Below are positions 33,670-42,990 of a DNA stretch of 64,000 bases, one piece after another (position 1 is the first letter of the stretch; the number at the start of each line of letters is the position of its first letter). Position numbers and translations under genes: made by a program. The notes under the pieces are model-generated. The model worked only from the letters and a program-made list of their open reading frames with translations, was not told the DNA's origin and did not search any database. The stretch lies in NCBI GenBank assembly GCA_947626415.1, contig CANQSA010000007.1:40206-104205 (forward strand), in the 5' to 3' direction. The stretch is from an uncultured Lachnospiraceae bacterium (GTDB lineage Bacteria > Bacillota > Clostridia > Lachnospirales > Lachnospiraceae).

Positions 33670-36600
33670 ATGAAGCATAAGGTTTTTTCAAGAGCAGTTT
33701 CCATGTTTCTGGTCGCAGCGTTTTCTGTGGTTTCCTCTCCGGCAGAGATGTTGGCGTCAGAAACCGTCCGGGGGGGGGTAGAATACGTTTCAACGTTTCA
33801 GTCGTTTGAATCAACGCTCGCGCCCGGTATCACACAGAGCGTCTGCAGCGGTTATGGTACAGACGGCAAACGGATCAACTATTATGTTGCAGTAGCTGAT
33901 CTTAGTAACGAACATGTAGGCGTTCAGGCATCCTATAAGGATGCGCAGTGCGAGACGCCCGGTCTGTCTAAGATGACGGATCAGGCGGCAGCCATGAATA
34001 AAAAGCATACCGATCCGGCAGACAAAGAGAATTATATTGAGAATTACGCTGTTGTAGCCGGTGTAAACGGCGGCGCATTTGATACTACCAGCGGAATGCC
34101 TTCCGGTGCGCATGTGATGAATGGCGAATTCGGATTTAGAAAACAAAAGGCCGATGGACGCCCCTGGTTTGCAATCTTTAATGATGGAACGGCACTATGC
34201 GGGAAAAATAATGAAGACTGGGATCAGGCAGTTAAGGACCATGATGGTGTAAAAGAGGCGATCGGCGGTTTCCAGTTAGTCAGAGAGAATGGTCAGGATA
34301 TCGGATATACTTCTGACAGCTATCTGAACGATGGCCGTTATAGCCGCTGCTTTGTGGGTGTTACAGCGAAAAATGAAGTTGTATTTATGGTAGTGGACGG
34401 CAGCAACGCCGGCGGCTCCGCTGGCGCAAATTACAAAGAATCGCTTGAGATCATGGACGACGCGGGCTGCACCTATATCCTGTGCCTGGACGGCGGCGGT
34501 TCCGCGACTTACATATCCCGTCCTGCCGGCAGCAATGATATTCAGGTTACCAACCGCCCTTCTGACGGTTCGGAGCGTACCGTGTCAAACGGCCTTGTCA
34601 TGTATACGACTACGCCGCCTTCCGACCAGTTTGAAACGGCAGAAGTCAGCGCGGAAACCTACTATGTAACACCGAATTCCAGTGTTCAGCTTTCTGCTGT
34701 CGGCGTCAGCCCGGCAGGGACCGCTGCGGAGATTCCTGAGGATGCCAAATGGACCGCTACACTTGGATCGGTTACGGACGAAGGATTATTTGTTTCCAAT
34801 GGAGAGACAGGAGACGCTGAAATATCGCTGATGGTTGGCGAAAAAGTAGTCGGTTCGACCACAATCCATGTTGTGTATCCCAAAACAGTTGCATTTGCAC
34901 GGGATGAGATGACGGTTCCCTTTGGCGCCACCGTTAGCCTGGAGGCAGCTGCCAAATATGACTTAAATGATGTAACGCTGAAAGATGATGATTTGCTCTT
35001 TACTGTTACAGATGAAGAGGTAGGTAAAATCTCCGGCAATCAGTTTACCGCCGCGGAGGAAGGTACCCAAAAAACGGAAACAACGATTACCGTATCCGTA
35101 AACGGTGTTTCCAATGTGACTGATACGCTTAAGGTTAAACTGGGTAAGGGATCTGAGGTAATCTTTGATTTTGAAGACGGAACAGAAAGTGCAGACCTGG
35201 AAAATTGGGAAGTAAGAGATTACAATCAAAATAATAGAGAAGAAGCAGGAAATAAGACAGATTGGATTCATTCCGATATTTCTATTGTAAACCGTGAGAC
35301 AGGAGAAGTGCATGACGGCGATTCTGCTCTTGCCTTTCATTACCGGATGGACGAGGGAATCCACAGTACGGAAGATTGGGGCGGCAATTCAATCACTTGG
35401 GTCAGCGATCCGATTGAAATAGAGGATGCTACCGGTTTAGGATTCTGGCTTTGGATTCCGGAAGACTGTACACAGTTAGCTTTATTTGTAGGGACTTCCT
35501 TACATGATGAAGAGGGAAACTGGAGCGGCAGAGCCAATAAAAATTTTATGCTTTATAACGATGATCAGGTCCAGGCTGAAAATGATTTACGAACGGATAA
35601 CTGGCACTATGTGAACAATCAGGAGTATTCCGGCTGGCATTATATTAAGATGCCTATTACAAATGAAAAAGTTTACATTGAGGACAATACGGACAAGATA
35701 GGGCAGGAGTATAACGGCTCTAAATTCAAAGATAAAGCGAATTGCTTTATAAAAGTCTATATGGTAAATATTGATTCCTGGCAAGAAGAGGAAACCGATT
35801 ATCTGGGTGATTTTACTTTCTATATTGATAATGTCACTGTCGATTATTCCGATGCAGTAGATGACCGGGATGCTCCCATTTTTTCCAAAATGACTTATGC
35901 AGAGGAAGGAATGGGTGAGGCACAGCCGCTGAATGGTCAGACAGTTACGCACAATACGATTGATTTTGCAGGGTATGTTGCCGAAGATATGATTGATCCG
36001 AACAATGCCAGCGGCCTCGATGTGTCGTCCGCAGTTACGTATATTGACGGTGTTTCCGTTGACTGTACATACGCAGATGAACTGATTACGGTTTCCAACG
36101 CGGTTCTGACCGATGGCGTGCACACAATCCGTATGGGCATGCAGGATAAAGAAGGCAACTATTCTGAAATCAAGCGTCAGATCACTGTAAACACCGGGCA
36201 GGCGGAACCGACGGTCCGTGTTCAGCCGCATGACAGCTCGCTGGAGAAAAAAGTTCAAAATGACCAGGTTTACTGGGTAGACGTTGAAGCTGACGCGGTT
36301 GAAACCGTACAGTCGATCGAGATGAAACTGGACCTTGACAGCATGAACAACTGGGACTGGGATGTTGAGGCGGAGAAGCCTGACCATATCAAGACGCTTT
36401 ACGGGTTTGACTGCGAGACTTTCTTCGAGACTGCAAATGATAAGGCGGAGAACATCCTTACCCTGCGCTTCACCCGGAATGGTGATTATCTTTCCGCGTC
36501 CGGAACCCAGACGATCGCAAGTCTTCCGATCCGTGTATGGGATTATGTGGGCAGTGACAGTCAGGATGGAGCAAAACATCCGAATCACAAAGATGCAGTA

Positions 36601-39600
36601 GAGGCATGGAAGTGCAGTAGTGAGACTCCTTGTATCCCCGCACTTTCGGTTGATGTAGATACCGAAAAGGGTGTGGTGACCTATCTGGATGACAGCAGCC
36701 ATACATTTTCCAGCGCGGATATCCATACGCTTAGCGTTGCTTATACGTATGGTAGGCGTATGATAGAAGAAGATAAAAATTATTATGAAAACCATTGTTT
36801 CCATACTCATGAGACTGAAGAAGTTGAAGATAAGGAGCCAACCTGTACGGAAGACGGTTATACCGACAGGACCTGGTGCGAGACTTGTAACTCTCCTGTA
36901 GATTGGGGTACTACAGTTCCGGCAACCGGACATACCTTTACGATTACCGAAGGTACCCTGAAATGCAGCGATTGCGGGCAGACTTACACCGGCGTCTGGA
37001 CAGACGGCAGAACTTATGCGGACGGTATTCCGCACGCAGACGGCTGGGATGAAGACGACTGCTATTGGAAAGACGGCAAGAAGCTGACCGGCATACAGCT
37101 TGTGGAATACTACTATTATGACTTTGGCGAGGATGGCATCTGCAAGGGCAAAACTAAGTACAGCGGACTGCTTTATGATGAATCGAAATCCGCATGGCGT
37201 TACAGTAAGGTCGGCGAGCTGTTCGGCGGCTGGGTTCAGCTGGATGACGGCTGGCACTACTTTGACAAGGATACAAAAGTTGCAGCAACGGGAGACCGTT
37301 ACTGGCCGACTCACGATCAGATCACCTATCACTTCGATGAGACCGGCAGGACAGAAGGCGTCTGGAACACGAACAGCCAGGGAACGAGGTTCTGGTATGG
37401 CGAATGGTATTATCAGGCAAGAAATCCGTACCAGCTATTTTTAGCCGAGATCAACGGTAAAACGTATAACTTCGATGCGGACGGCTATGTAACGACAGGA
37501 ATTCATGCATTGTATGACAACTGGTCCGCTATGATGAGAGGGGAAATGAACCTCTATGAATTCGATAACGACGGCGCTCTGGTCGGTGAAGTGGAAGCGA
37601 CAGGACTGGTCAGCAACAAGCGCGGCGGCTGGTACCTGGTCGAAGAAGACGGGTTCGTGCATGGCGGTGCGGAAAAATGTGTTAAGTATCAGGATCACGT
37701 CTATTTCGTCCAGAACAGCGGAAAACTGAAAGTAAACGGTTATCAGGAGATCACCGCGGAAACCGGGAAGGATCTGCTGGCGCCGGGAAGCTATTACTTC
37801 GGTAAGGACGGTACACTCTTTACCGGAGAGAAGACAGATACGACAGGTACTTACTACTATGAAAACGGTCAGCTGTTTACCGGCATGAAGGAAGGCAGCA
37901 ACGGCAGCCTGTACTATTATAAGAACGGCCAGCCTGCTGCAGACATAAAGAACCAGCTGATCAAAGCAGACAATCAGATCTATTTCCTGAAGGAAGGCGG
38001 CAGAACTGCCGCAGATGAAACCATTGCGATCACTGCGGAGAACAGCAACGATCTGCTTCCGGCAGATTCCTATTACTTTGGAGCAGACGGCAGACTGTTT
38101 AGCGGCGAGAAGAAGGATGCGGATGGGATTCCGGTTTTCTATCAGGACGGAAAGCCCGGCAATGCGATCTATAACAACGAACTGGTCCGGGTAGACGGCG
38201 ATATCTACTTTGTAAAGTGGAGCGGCAAGGTCGCAGTCAATGAACTGCGGGAGATCACATATTACAACAGCAATGGCCTGCTTAAGGACGGCTCTTATTA
38301 CTTTGGCGCAGACGGAAAGCTCTCTAAGGTTACCGGCGTTGTCTGGGATGAGAAGACGCAGCTTTACTACTACTGCAAGGACGGTAAGTTAGGAACCGGA
38401 CTCTATAACAGCGCATTGGCCGAGATCAACGGTTCTGTTTATCTGGTGAAATGGAGCGGCAAGGTTGCAGCCAACGAGACCAGAGAAATCACAGAGGCAA
38501 ACAGTAACGGTCTGTTAAAACCCGGATCTTATGATTTCGGTGCAGACGGAAAATTGTATCAGGGTGAGAAGACAGATGAGGAAGGGAATTCCCTTTACTG
38601 CGAAAATGGTCAGCCGTTTACCGGCGTAAAGAAGAATGAGGCTGACGGTCTGCTGTATTATTACAGCGAAGGCAAGATCGGCAATGCGATCTATAACAAC
38701 GAACTGGTATCGGCAGACGGCGCGGTCTATTTCGTGAAGTGGAGCGGCAAGGTTGCAGTCGACGAACTGCGAGAAATCACAGCCTATAATAATAACAAGC
38801 TGCTTGCGAATGGTTCCTACTACTTTGGGGAAGACGGAAAGCTCTCTGATTTTACCGGCATCATCTGGGATGAAAAGACACAGCTTCCGTATTACTGCAA
38901 AGACGGTAAGCTGGGGATCGGTGCTTACAACAGTCAGCTTGCCAAGGTTGGAAATGATATTTACTTTATCAAATGGAGCGGCAAGGTTGCAGCCAATGAG
39001 ACCAGAGAGATCACAGACGCTAACAGCAACAAATTGCTGAAGCCAGGCTTTTATGAGTTTGGTGCAGATGGCAAACTGTACCAGGGTGAAAAGACGGATG
39101 AAGAAGGAAATTCACTTTATTATGAAAACGGGCAGCCGTTTACCGGTGTGAAAAAGAATGAAGCCGATGGCCTCCTGTATTATTACAGCGAAGGCAAGAT
39201 CGGCAGTGCTTTGTACAATAACGAACTGGTATCCGTCAATGGAGATATCTATTTCGTGAAGTGGAGCGGCAAGGTTGCAGTCAATGAACTGCGGGAGATC
39301 ACATTTTATAACAATAACAACCTGCTCGCGAACGGTTCTTATTACTTTGGAGCAGACGGTAAGCTTTCAAAGGCTACCGGCGTAGTAAAAGACACGCTCA
39401 CACAGCTTTCCTATTACTGCAAAGACGGTAAGCTGGGAACCGGATTCTATAACAGCGCGTTAGCCGAGATCAACGGTTCTGTTTATCTGGTAAAATGGAG
39501 CGGCAAAGTTGCAGCTAACGAGACCAGAGAGATCACATCCGCCAACAGCAATAAGCTGTTAAAGCCCGGATCTTATGAGTTCGGCGCGGACGGCAAGCTG

Positions 39601-40131
39601 TATCAGGGTGAGAAGACAGATGAGGCAGGCGATCTGCTTTATTATGAAAACGGCCAGCCGTTTAGCGGCGCGAAGAAAGAGGCCGACGGATTGCTGTATT
39701 ATTACGAAAACGGGAAACTTGCCAAGGGCGTGTATAACAATGAACTGGTATCGGCAAACGGAGAGATCTATTTCGTGAAGTGGAGCGGCAAGGTTGCAGT
39801 CAATGAACTGAAAGAGATCACTGTTTTCAACAGCAATAAACTGCTTGCGAACGGCAGCTACTACTTTGGAGCAGACGGAAAGCTCTCTAAGATTACCGGC
39901 GTTGTATGGGATGAAATCGCCCATCTTCCGTATTACTGCAAGGACGGTAAGCTGGGAACCGGTGCATACAACAATCAGCTGGCAAAGATCGGCGATACGA
40001 TTTACTTTATAAAATGGAGCGGCAAGGTTGCGGCGAATGAGACCATAACGGTTACAGCTGCCAACAGCAATAACCTGCTTGATTTCGGTACTTATTACTT
40101 TGGAGCAGACGGAAAACTGCAGTTAGCATAA
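33670..40131 (+). CDS. Giant secreted phosphodiester glycosidase-domain repeat protein 3, with G9 tract
   Basis: 2153 residues, the third paralog in tandem, with the same order: signal peptide (about 1-30), glycosidase domain (AGVNGGAFD, RCFVGVTAKNEVVFM, CLDGGGSATY), Ig-like domains, beta sandwich, cohesin-like domain, Cys-rich segment (CTEDGYTDRTWCETC) and aromatic-Gly repeats with eight KWSG units. Unlike copies 1 and 2, the codons just after the signal peptide contain nine G (33770-33778). Eight G would give TAG at once, and ten would give a stop about ten codons later, so only G9 allows expression. Ribozyme 2 ends 25 bases upstream and ribozyme 3 follows the stop. Probably a phase-variable surface protein. 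Confidence 0.85.
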   Translation: MKHKVFSRAVSMFLVAAFSVVSSPAEMLASETVRGGVEYVSTFQSFESTLAPGITQSVCSGYGTDGKRINYYVAVADLSNEHVGVQASYKDAQCETPGLSKMTDQAAAMNKKHTDPADKENYIENYAVVAGVNGGAFDTTSGMPSGAHVMNGEFGFRKQKADGRPWFAIFNDGTALCGKNNEDWDQAVKDHDGVKEAIGGFQLVRENGQDIGYTSDSYLNDGRYSRCFVGVTAKNEVVFMVVDGSNAGGSAGANYKESLEIMDDAGCTYILCLDGGGSATYISRPAGSNDIQVTNRPSDGSERTVSNGLVMYTTTPPSDQFETAEVSAETYYVTPNSSVQLSAVGVSPAGTAAEIPEDAKWTATLGSVTDEGLFVSNGETGDAEISLMVGEKVVGSTTIHVVYPKTVAFARDEMTVPFGATVSLEAAAKYDLNDVTLKDDDLLFTVTDEEVGKISGNQFTAAEEGTQKTETTITVSVNGVSNVTDTLKVKLGKGSEVIFDFEDGTESADLENWEVRDYNQNNREEAGNKTDWIHSDISIVNRETGEVHDGDSALAFHYRMDEGIHSTEDWGGNSITWVSDPIEIEDATGLGFWLWIPEDCTQLALFVGTSLHDEEGNWSGRANKNFMLYNDDQVQAENDLRTDNWHYVNNQEYSGWHYIKMPITNEKVYIEDNTDKIGQEYNGSKFKDKANCFIKVYMVNIDSWQEEETDYLGDFTFYIDNVTVDYSDAVDDRDAPIFSKMTYAEEGMGEAQPLNGQTVTHNTIDFAGYVAEDMIDPNNASGLDVSSAVTYIDGVSVDCTYADELITVSNAVLTDGVHTIRMGMQDKEGNYSEIKRQITVNTGQAEPTVRVQPHDSSLEKKVQNDQVYWVDVEADAVETVQSIEMKLDLDSMNNWDWDVEAEKPDHIKTLYGFDCETFFETANDKAENILTLRFTRNGDYLSASGTQTIASLPIRVWDYVGSDSQDGAKHPNHKDAVEAWKCSSETPCIPALSVDVDTEKGVVTYLDDSSHTFSSADIHTLSVAYTYGRRMIEEDKNYYENHCFHTHETEEVEDKEPTCTEDGYTDRTWCETCNSPVDWGTTVPATGHTFTITEGTLKCSDCGQTYTGVWTDGRTYADGIPHADGWDEDDCYWKDGKKLTGIQLVEYYYYDFGEDGICKGKTKYSGLLYDESKSAWRYSKVGELFGGWVQLDDGWHYFDKDTKVAATGDRYWPTHDQITYHFDETGRTEGVWNTNSQGTRFWYGEWYYQARNPYQLFLAEINGKTYNFDADGYVTTGIHALYDNWSAMMRGEMNLYEFDNDGALVGEVEATGLVSNKRGGWYLVEEDGFVHGGAEKCVKYQDHVYFVQNSGKLKVNGYQEITAETGKDLLAPGSYYFGKDGTLFTGEKTDTTGTYYYENGQLFTGMKEGSNGSLYYYKNGQPAADIKNQLIKADNQIYFLKEGGRTAADETIAITAENSNDLLPADSYYFGADGRLFSGEKKDADGIPVFYQDGKPGNAIYNNELVRVDGDIYFVKWSGKVAVNELREITYYNSNGLLKDGSYYFGADGKLSKVTGVVWDEKTQLYYYCKDGKLGTGLYNSALAEINGSVYLVKWSGKVAANETREITEANSNGLLKPGSYDFGADGKLYQGEKTDEEGNSLYCENGQPFTGVKKNEADGLLYYYSEGKIGNAIYNNELVSADGAVYFVKWSGKVAVDELREITAYNNNKLLANGSYYFGEDGKLSDFTGIIWDEKTQLPYYCKDGKLGIGAYNSQLAKVGNDIYFIKWSGKVAANETREITDANSNKLLKPGFYEFGADGKLYQGEKTDEEGNSLYYENGQPFTGVKKNEADGLLYYYSEGKIGSALYNNELVSVNGDIYFVKWSGKVAVNELREITFYNNNNLLANGSYYFGADGKLSKATGVVKDTLTQLSYYCKDGKLGTGFYNSALAEINGSVYLVKWSGKVAANETREITSANSNKLLKPGSYEFGADGKLYQGEKTDEAGDLLYYENGQPFSGAKKEADGLLYYYENGKLAKGVYNNELVSANGEIYFVKWSGKVAVNELKEITVFNSNKLLANGSYYFGADGKLSKITGVVWDEIAHLPYYCKDGKLGTGAYNNQLAKIGDTIYFIKWSGKVAANETITVTAANSNNLLDFGTYYFGADGKLQLA
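33770..33778 (+). repeat. G9 tract after the signal peptide of giant protein 3
   Basis: Nine G, followed by TA as in the other two tracts, at codons 34-37. The two sister genes have no G-run at this place. Confidence 0.85.
37780..40128 (+). repeat. Coding repeat array of giant protein 3
   Basis: Eight KWSG units of the same type as in the sister genes. The last unit and the following 3' flank are nearly identical to those of giant gene 2. Confidence 0.82.
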
Positions 40132-40143
40132 AGATACCGATAT

Positions 40144-40161
40144 CCCCGCCTTCGGGTGGGG
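40144..40161 (+). other. UUCG hairpin preceding ribozyme 3
   Basis: The same CCCCGCC/GGTGGGG stem with a TTCG loop, one base before the predicted cleavage site. Confidence 0.75.
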
Positions 40162-40162
40162 A

Positions 40163-40234
40163 GCCGTACAGGGATCAGTACCTCCACGCGGTGTGCGGCG
40201 GGCAACATATAGAAGATATATGGCCAAACTGATC
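40163..40234 (+). ncRNA. HDV-like self-cleaving ribozyme 3
   Basis: P1 is GCCGTAC (40163-40169) with GTGCGGC (40193-40199). P2 is GATCAGT (40173-40179) with ACTGATC (40228-40234). P3 is ACC/GGT around TCCACGC, J1.1/4 is GGGCAAC (40200-40206) and the catalytic C is 40224. P4 keeps ATATA/TATAT but its loop is GAAGA instead of GGGA, so variation is confined to the loop. Predicted cleavage lies between 40162 and 40163, releasing the flippase message downstream. Confidence 0.9.
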
Positions 40235-40275
40235 AGAAAAATAAAGATCGGCAGGGTTCGGAAATCGGAGGGGCT

Positions 40276-41793
40276 ATGGAATCATCCAGGCGAAAGCGGC
40301 TAAAGTTCAATACAGTCAGTTCGTTACTGCTGCAGATCACAACCATCATATGCGGGCTGATCCTGCCGCGTCTGATCATGGAAAACTTTGGAACCGAAGT
40401 CAACGGACTGCTTAATTCCATTATGCAGTTTCTCCAGGTTATCACATTTCTGGATCTGGGGGTAGGCGCTGTAGTGCAGTCTTCCCTGTATGGACCGCTG
40501 GCGCATCGGGATACTGAGGAGACAAGTAAGATCATACGGTCTGCGGGAAAGTTCTTTAAAAGGATCGCGCTGATCTTATTGGCGTATATGCTGATTCTTG
40601 CGGCAGTCTACCCGTTTATTCTGAATCAGGATTTTGACAGCCTTTATACGGCGGCGCTGATTCTGATCATCGGGATCAGTTCATTTGCGCAGTATTATTT
40701 CGGTATGGTTGACGGTCTGCTGCTTCAGGCTGATCAGCGGGGCTATGTACAATACACGGCACAGATCGCTACGCTGATCCTGAATACCGGAGCCTGCGTA
40801 TTGCTGATCAAACTGGGAATGTCGATCCATCTGGTAAAACTTGCCACCTCGGTTATTTATCTGTTCCGCCCGTGTTTTCTTCGATTTTATGTCAATCGCC
40901 ATTATAAATTGGATCGGCGCATTTCCTATACAGGCGAACCGATCCGGCAAAAATGGAACGGGATCGCGCAGCATGTGGCTTCTACGGTTCTGGAGCAGAC
41001 AGACGTTATCGTCCTGACGGCGTTTTCGACTTTGGCGAATGTTTCCATTTACTCGGTCTATCATATGGTTATCTATGGGGTAAAAAATCTGTTTATTTCC
41101 ATGACGAACGGGTTTCGTTCTCTGATGGGGGAAATGCTGGCTAAGGAAGAAACCGAAGAACTCAACCGATTTTTTCGGTGGATGGAATGGCTTTTGCATA
41201 CGGGGACAGTGTTTATCTTTGGCTGTATCAGTGTTTTGATCGTTCCCTTTGTTGCGGTATATACCAAAAATGTGACGGATGCGGATTATACAGTCCCCGC
41301 ATTTGCGCTGCTGATCACGCTGGCACACGCCGGACATTGTCTCAGACTGCCCTATAACAGTCTGATCCTGGCGGCGGGACATTATAAACAGACGCAGCGC
41401 AATTACATAGTGGCGGCGCTGATCAATATTGTAATTTCTGTTTTGAGTGTCCGCACATGGGGGTTGATCGGCGTGGCGATCGGAACGCTGTGCGCCATGT
41501 TTTACCAGACGGTCTGGATGGCGATATATGATGCGAAAAATATTATTCCGAGATCCATGATTGAATTTATCAAGCATATGGCTGTAGATACCGTCAGTTT
41601 TTTCCTGGCGTTTCTGATTACTTTTCATTTGCCGTTAGGAGAGGTGAGTTATCTCTCCTGGATCAAACTTTCGATTTTAGTTGTCCTGATATGGTTTGTC
41701 GTTATAGCGGCGGTAAATTATATTGCCTATAGGGAGTATGAGGTTCGGGCAGCGCGTTATATTGCAAATCTGCTGCGGGCAAAACGGTCATAA
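40276..41793 (+). CDS. Wzx-like polysaccharide repeat-unit flippase
   Basis: 505 residues with about 12-14 hydrophobic segments of the MOP exporter type. The N-terminal half contains LILPRLIMENFGTEVNGLLNSI, typical of oligosaccharide flippases. It should move the undecaprenyl-linked repeat unit to the outer face of the membrane, where the EpsG-like protein polymerises it. GGAGGGG lies just before ATG 40276. It follows ribozyme 3 by about 40 bases, so it would be translated from the cleaved downstream RNA. Its distance of more than 20 kb from the polymerase gene shows that the giant genes were inserted into the middle of a normal Wzx/Wzy cluster. Confidence 0.88.
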   Translation: MESSRRKRLKFNTVSSLLLQITTIICGLILPRLIMENFGTEVNGLLNSIMQFLQVITFLDLGVGAVVQSSLYGPLAHRDTEETSKIIRSAGKFFKRIALILLAYMLILAAVYPFILNQDFDSLYTAALILIIGISSFAQYYFGMVDGLLLQADQRGYVQYTAQIATLILNTGACVLLIKLGMSIHLVKLATSVIYLFRPCFLRFYVNRHYKLDRRISYTGEPIRQKWNGIAQHVASTVLEQTDVIVLTAFSTLANVSIYSVYHMVIYGVKNLFISMTNGFRSLMGEMLAKEETEELNRFFRWMEWLLHTGTVFIFGCISVLIVPFVAVYTKNVTDADYTVPAFALLITLAHAGHCLRLPYNSLILAAGHYKQTQRNYIVAALINIVISVLSVRTWGLIGVAIGTLCAMFYQTVWMAIYDAKNIIPRSMIEFIKHMAVDTVSFFLAFLITFHLPLGEVSYLSWIKLSILVVLIWFVVIAAVNYIAYREYEVRAARYIANLLRAKRS

Positions 41794-41812
41794 GGATACG
41801 GAGGTGCGAATT

Positions 41813-42889
41813 ATGAGAGAAAAGATAGAACTTACGGGAAAGACGATTTTAGTCACCGGTTCCCCCGGATTTATCGGGGCAAATCTGGTTATGCGGCTGT
41901 TGGGAGAGCTTACTTCCGGCCACATTATCAGTTTTGATAATATGAATGATTACTATGATGTGAGGTTAAAGGAATACCGCCTTGCGGAAATTGAAAAAAT
42001 TGCGGCAAACAGTTCTGCTGCGCATACGTTCATCAGGGGAGATCTGACGGATAAGGCGCTTATCAACAGAATATTTGAGGAGTATAAGCCTGAAATTGTT
42101 GTAAATCTTGCTGCGCAGGCAGGCGTTCGGTATTCGATCGATCATCCGGACGCTTATATCGAATCGAACTTAATCGGATTTTTTAATATCCTGGAAGCCT
42201 GCCGGCACAATCCGGTGGAGCATCTGGTCTATGCTTCCAGTTCATCTGTCTATGGCGGTAATCAAAAGGTACCGTTTTCTACGGAAGATCAGGTAGATCA
42301 TCCGGTCAGCCTTTACGCCGCGACCAAAAAGAGCAATGAACTTCTTGCGCATGCATACGCAAAACTTTATGAGATTCCGTCTACCGGTCTGCGCTTTTTC
42401 ACTGTCTACGGACCGGCCGGGCGTCCGGATATGGCTTATTTCAGCTTTACCGATAAACTCATAAAAGGGGAAACGATCAAAATTTTCAATTACGGAAACT
42501 GTAAACGGGATTTCACTTATATTGATGATATCGTAGAAGGCGTGCTCTGCGTTATGCAGGCGCCTCCGGAAAAAACCGCAGGTCAGGACGGCCTGCCGGT
42601 ACCGCCGTATCGGCTTTATAATATCGGAAATCAGCATCCGGAAAATCTTCTGGATTTTGTAGATATTTTACAGCAGGAGCTTGTGCGGGCAGGCGTATTG
42701 CCGCCGGATTATGCGTTTGAAGCGCACAGAGAGCTTGTACCGATGCAGCCCGGGGATGTGCCGGTAACCTATGCGGATACTGCGGCACTTGAAAATGATT
42801 TTAATTTTAAACCGTCAACGCCTCTGCGAGACGGTCTCAGACGCTTTGCAGAGTGGTATCGGGAATTTTACCGGGAGGAAATTCATTGA
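41813..42889 (+). CDS. NAD-dependent UDP-sugar epimerase (UDP-glucuronate 4-epimerase type)
   Basis: 358 residues from ATG 41813, with GGAGGT 7 bases upstream; the longer frame overlaps the flippase gene. The Rossmann motif TGSPGFIGANL has Pro where most family members have Ala. YASSSSVYGGN and SLYAATKKSNELLAH give the Ser and the YxxxK catalytic pair of short-chain extended dehydrogenases. Length and the segment GRPDMAYFSFTDKL fit bacterial UDP-glucuronate 4-epimerases, which would turn the product of the upstream dehydrogenase into UDP-galacturonate. GalE-type UDP-glucose epimerase remains possible. Confidence 0.88.
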   Translation: MREKIELTGKTILVTGSPGFIGANLVMRLLGELTSGHIISFDNMNDYYDVRLKEYRLAEIEKIAANSSAAHTFIRGDLTDKALINRIFEEYKPEIVVNLAAQAGVRYSIDHPDAYIESNLIGFFNILEACRHNPVEHLVYASSSSVYGGNQKVPFSTEDQVDHPVSLYAATKKSNELLAHAYAKLYEIPSTGLRFFTVYGPAGRPDMAYFSFTDKLIKGETIKIFNYGNCKRDFTYIDDIVEGVLCVMQAPPEKTAGQDGLPVPPYRLYNIGNQHPENLLDFVDILQQELVRAGVLPPDYAFEAHRELVPMQPGDVPVTYADTAALENDFNFKPSTPLRDGLRRFAEWYREFYREEIH

Positions 42890-42990
42890 GAGCGTGCTTG
42901 CGGGAACCGTGATTTTATGATAAGGTAAATACGGAATTACGAAAACGGGCATAATCGAAAAGATTCTGTTACAGCCCCCAAGGAGCAGAT

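Noticed and set aside
35587..37332. Long open frame of 581 codons on the minus strand opposite giant gene 3.
   Set aside because: It mirrors the repetitive, constrained codons of the plus-strand gene and has no ribosome binding site; similar shadows occur opposite the other giant genes.
24568..40128. CRISPR-like or non-coding direct repeats.
   Set aside because: The repeats are in frame, translate into aromatic-Gly units and have no short unique spacers.
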